A program made the position numbers and the translations under genes. DNA of 5,381 bases. Source: Candidatus Troglogloeales bacterium. Lineage in GTDB: Bacteria; Nitrospirota; Nitrospiria; SBBL01; SBBT01. The stretch spans positions 1 through 5,381 of the forward strand of contig SBBT01000100.1 in assembly GCA_005239595.1 (NCBI GenBank). The letters run 5' to 3'. The notes beneath the pieces are model-generated. The model saw only the letters and a list, made by a program, of their open reading frames with translations. It was not told where the DNA came from and searched no databases. Shown here one piece after another: positions 4,063-5,381 of this stretch (the stretch's first letter is position 1; every line of letters begins with the position of its first letter).

Positions 4063-4142
4063 ATCGGTCATCAGTTAGGACCAGGCTTCATGCTCGTTAC
4101 CGAAGTTATTAAAAATACTGACCCAAACAGAAAAAAACGGAC

Positions 4143-4171
4143 TTGACATTTAGACGATATTAATATATTTA
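4143..4171 (+). promoter_or_regulatory. probable parA promoter region with AT palindrome
   Basis: A perfect TTGACA (4143-4148) heads an AT-rich tract. At 17-base spacing the -10 is only TATTTA (4166-4171, three of six), with other TATATT-like hexamers nearby. ATATTAATAT (4157-4166) is a perfect 10-bp palindrome between the boxes and could be an operator for the partition proteins. The -10 box is not settled. Confidence 0.4.
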
Positions 4172-4209
4172 TATTTTAAGAACTTATTAACACAATAAAT
4201 TATTACGCC

Positions 4210-4797
4210 ATGGAAGTTACTTTACTTGCAAACAAAGGCGGGGTTGGGAAAAGCACACTATCCATTCTCCTTCATGAAGCCCTAAAGAAAGCTGGCAAGT
4301 CCGTTATCATCCGCGATTGGGATATTCAGGGAACCAGCAATAAGGCGTTAGCGCTGATCTTGGGCAAAGAAACCAATCCGGCCATTCATCACGATATTAT
4401 TATCTACGACACGCCCCCCAATCTTGAGCATCCGGCGACCATTACGGCCGTAAAGAACGCTGATTTGGCCATTGTTGTCGTCTCCCCCTCCCCGGCCGAT
4501 ATTTGGGAGGCCGAAAAGACCGTTCAATTTGTGCGAGAACAAAACAAAGAAGCTGTTATCAGGCTGATTTTTAATAAGGTCCGAAAAGGAACCTTGCTGG
4601 GCCGCTTAATAGATGAAAGCGCCAAACAAATCAGTGCGCCAACCCTGAAAAGCATGCTGTCTTATCGGGAGTGTTATCAACATGCTCTTGGAGAAGGATG
4701 GAAGGCGCTGGATGGGGCAGCCCGCGAGGAGGTATTAGAGCTTGCTATTTCTATTACAACAATTAAAACACAAGCTAATAACTTAATAAGGTATTAG
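4210..4797 (+). CDS. parA: ParA-family partition ATPase (small, type Ib-like)
   Basis: A 195-residue ParA/MinD-type P-loop ATPase. The deviant Walker A KGGVGKST (9-16) stands at the very N-terminus, followed by the A' motif RDWDIQGTS (35-43) and Walker B DIIIYDTPP (62-70). The protein drives segregation of plasmid copies by forming ATP-dependent patches on the nucleoid and interacting with a DNA-bound partner (family knowledge). The absence of an N-terminal DNA-binding domain and the small size place it with type Ib ParA proteins, so repression of the operon would fall to the downstream partner. The start is ATG 4210, nine residues before the P-loop Lys9 region. No good ribosome site is seen ahead of it. 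The coding sequence is intact and followed 9 bases later by the next gene. Confidence 0.9.
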   Translation: MEVTLLANKGGVGKSTLSILLHEALKKAGKSVIIRDWDIQGTSNKALALILGKETNPAIHHDIIIYDTPPNLEHPATITAVKNADLAIVVVSPSPADIWEAEKTVQFVREQNKEAVIRLIFNKVRKGTLLGRLIDESAKQISAPTLKSMLSYRECYQHALGEGWKALDGAAREEVLELAISITTIKTQANNLIRY

Positions 4798-4806
4798 GAT
4801 AATAAT

Positions 4807-5148
4807 ATGGACAAGAAAATCGTTTCAAGTAAAACAAGCCAGCTTTTAAAAACCCTTTCTCTTACAGAAAGCAAAGAAACCGTAAAAGAGGATCAAAACA
4901 AGGGTCGTTTAGTCGAAAAAGGTGTTCAAAAAATAGAAAAACAGAGCCAAACAATAGCCATATCCCTTAACCTGAAAGATCGGCAAAAAATACGAGAAGT
5001 TTCTATGTGGTTTGCCGCCCAAGGGATTAAGGTTTCTGATAGCATGATCGTTCGATGTGCCCTCAAAATAATTACCCCGAACAAAGGACTCATTGATGTC
5101 TATCATCAGGCCCGGGCATTAGACCAGCGCGTAAAAAGACATAGTTAA
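4807..5148 (+). CDS. putative ParB-like/ribbon-helix-helix partition partner
   Basis: I do not recognise this 113-residue protein as a named family member. Residues 1-48 are Lys, Ser, Glu and Gln rich and probably disordered. Residues 49-90 read as a ribbon-helix-helix: strand TIAISLNL, helix KDRQKIREVSMWFAAQ, turn GIKVS, helix DSMIVRCALKII. The last 20 residues form a further basic helix ending in RVKRHS. A flexible basic tail before an RHH fold is the plan of small centromere-binding proteins such as ParG and Omega (family knowledge), and the position right after a type Ib parA supports this. AGGA (4796-4799), overlapping the parA stop, is its ribosome site, seven bases from the ATG. It would bind a centromere, either upstream of parA or the repeats downstream, and stimulate ParA. 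Confidence 0.6.
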   Translation: MDKKIVSSKTSQLLKTLSLTESKETVKEDQNKGRLVEKGVQKIEKQSQTIAISLNLKDRQKIREVSMWFAAQGIKVSDSMIVRCALKIITPNKGLIDVYHQARALDQRVKRHS

Positions 5149-5161
5149 TACATTAATGACT

Positions 5162-5177
5162 TATTATACTAATAATA
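5162..5177. other. AT-only inverted repeat downstream of the partition operon
   Basis: TATTAT (5162-5167) and ATAATA (5172-5177) pair around a four-base loop in an AT-rich stretch. It could be an easily melted segment near the origin. It is too weak for a terminator. Confidence 0.25.
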
Positions 5178-5203
5178 CATCATCTTACAGGTGATTCTAT
5201 AGA

Positions 5204-5225
5204 ACTGGAATCTGGAAACACGGTA
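5204..5225 (-). repeat. degenerate iteron in inverted orientation
   Basis: Read on the minus strand, 5204-5225 matches the 22-bp iteron at 17 of 22 positions, including all of TACCGTG and the central AGATTC apart from one base. It lies 63 bases before the direct array and faces it. In iteron plasmids, inverted iteron-like sequences often form the operator bound by dimeric Rep (family knowledge). That role here is inference. Confidence 0.6.
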
Positions 5226-5268
5226 CAAAAAGCCATCTCTTTTAGCACTAAACACAATATTTTGTGCC

Positions 5269-5277
5269 TGTGGATAA
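5269..5277 (-). promoter_or_regulatory. consensus DnaA box
   Basis: TGTGGATAA on the plus strand is the perfect complement of the DnaA box TTATCCACA. It is 11 bases from the first iteron, the arrangement expected at a DnaA-assisted plasmid origin. Confidence 0.75.
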
Positions 5278-5288
5278 CTCAACACCAA

Positions 5289-5381
5289 TACCGTGGTTTC
5301 AGATTCTAAATACCGTGGTTTCAGATTCTAAATACCGTGGTTTCAGATTCTAAATACCGTGGTTTCAGATTCTAAATACCG
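5289..5381 (+). repeat. 22-bp tandem iterons, four complete copies and a fifth cut by the window end
   Basis: The unit begins TACCGTGGTTTCAGA and ends TCTAAA. Copies are at 5289-5310, 5311-5332, 5333-5354 and 5355-5376, with TACCG at 5377-5381. All four are identical with no spacer, and the 22-bp period places them on one face of the helix (two turns). Identical copies suggest recent homogenisation or strong constraint. The sequence stopping inside the array may be an assembly limit. Confidence 0.9.

Larger units (their letters stand above)
5204..5381. other. iteron-type plasmid replication origin (partial)
   Basis: An inverted iteron, a consensus DnaA box and a direct iteron array occur in order within 178 bases, with AT-rich DNA just before (5149-5200). 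This combination is typical of iteron-controlled theta origins. The right side, and probably the rep gene, are outside the window. A partition centromere for the upstream parA operon is the alternative reading of the repeats, though the DnaA box favours an origin. Confidence 0.6.

Noticed and set aside
5253..5266. CACAA/TTGTG inverted repeat before the DnaA box
   Set aside because: A 5-bp stem in AT-rich DNA is within chance and shows no link to the iterons.
1..5381. Complete circular plasmid
   Set aside because: No rep gene is present, the iteron array is cut off at 5381, and joining the end to position 1 does not continue the iteron. The window is a fragment.

Overview
The window looks like part of the maintenance backbone of a bacterial plasmid, or a closely related mobile replicon. 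It carries two complete toxin-antitoxin pairs, the remnant of a third antitoxin, a serine recombinase, a TnpB-type RNA-guided nuclease gene, a ParA partition operon and an iteron array with a consensus DnaA box. The host cannot be fixed. The lipobox peptide and the HigBA type fit a Gram-negative bacterium. The mixture of AT-rich backbone (parAB, intergenic regions) and GC-rich mobile segments (around tnpB) fits repeated acquisition of foreign pieces.

Layout. Positions 1-130 hold a strong outward-facing promoter on the minus strand, a GC hairpin and a reversed fragment of a GC-rich repeat also found beside tnpB. Positions 128-972 (minus strand) hold a Gp49-like HigB toxin, its XRE antitoxin and, directly behind the antitoxin stop in the same frame, the start-less C-terminal part of a BrnA/CopG-like antitoxin. 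The 325-base gap 973-1297 holds a perfect 24-bp palindrome (probable operator of the left pair), two mutually exclusive hairpins and the promoter/operator of the right pair. Positions 1298-1906 hold a classical HigB-HigA pair. A resolvase/invertase-type serine recombinase follows at 1925-2485. A small lipoprotein gene at 2538-2705 has its last codons and stop supplied by a GC-rich repeat. tnpB (2782-3897) is followed by repeat blocks in the order A-B-A, while one B block, with a hint of A, lies upstream of it. Block A folds into a G-run/C-run hairpin and is a candidate part of the TnpB guide (omega) RNA.

The right third is replicon maintenance. A TTGACA promoter region precedes parA (4210-4797), then a small basic protein with a ribbon-helix-helix-like C-terminus (4807-5148). 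After that come an inverted degenerate iteron, a DnaA box and four complete 22-bp iterons running off the end of the window. No replication initiator gene is present, so the rep gene must lie outside the window, probably just past the iterons or to the left of position 1.

Together, the partition operon would segregate the replicon, the recombinase could resolve multimers, and the toxin-antitoxin pairs would penalise loss. TnpB could protect its own element by cutting element-free copies. I see no single new multi-gene system with certainty. The least ordinary parts are the A/B repeat architecture around the catalytically intact tnpB, the hidden BrnA-like frame behind higA, and the inverted iteron at the origin.
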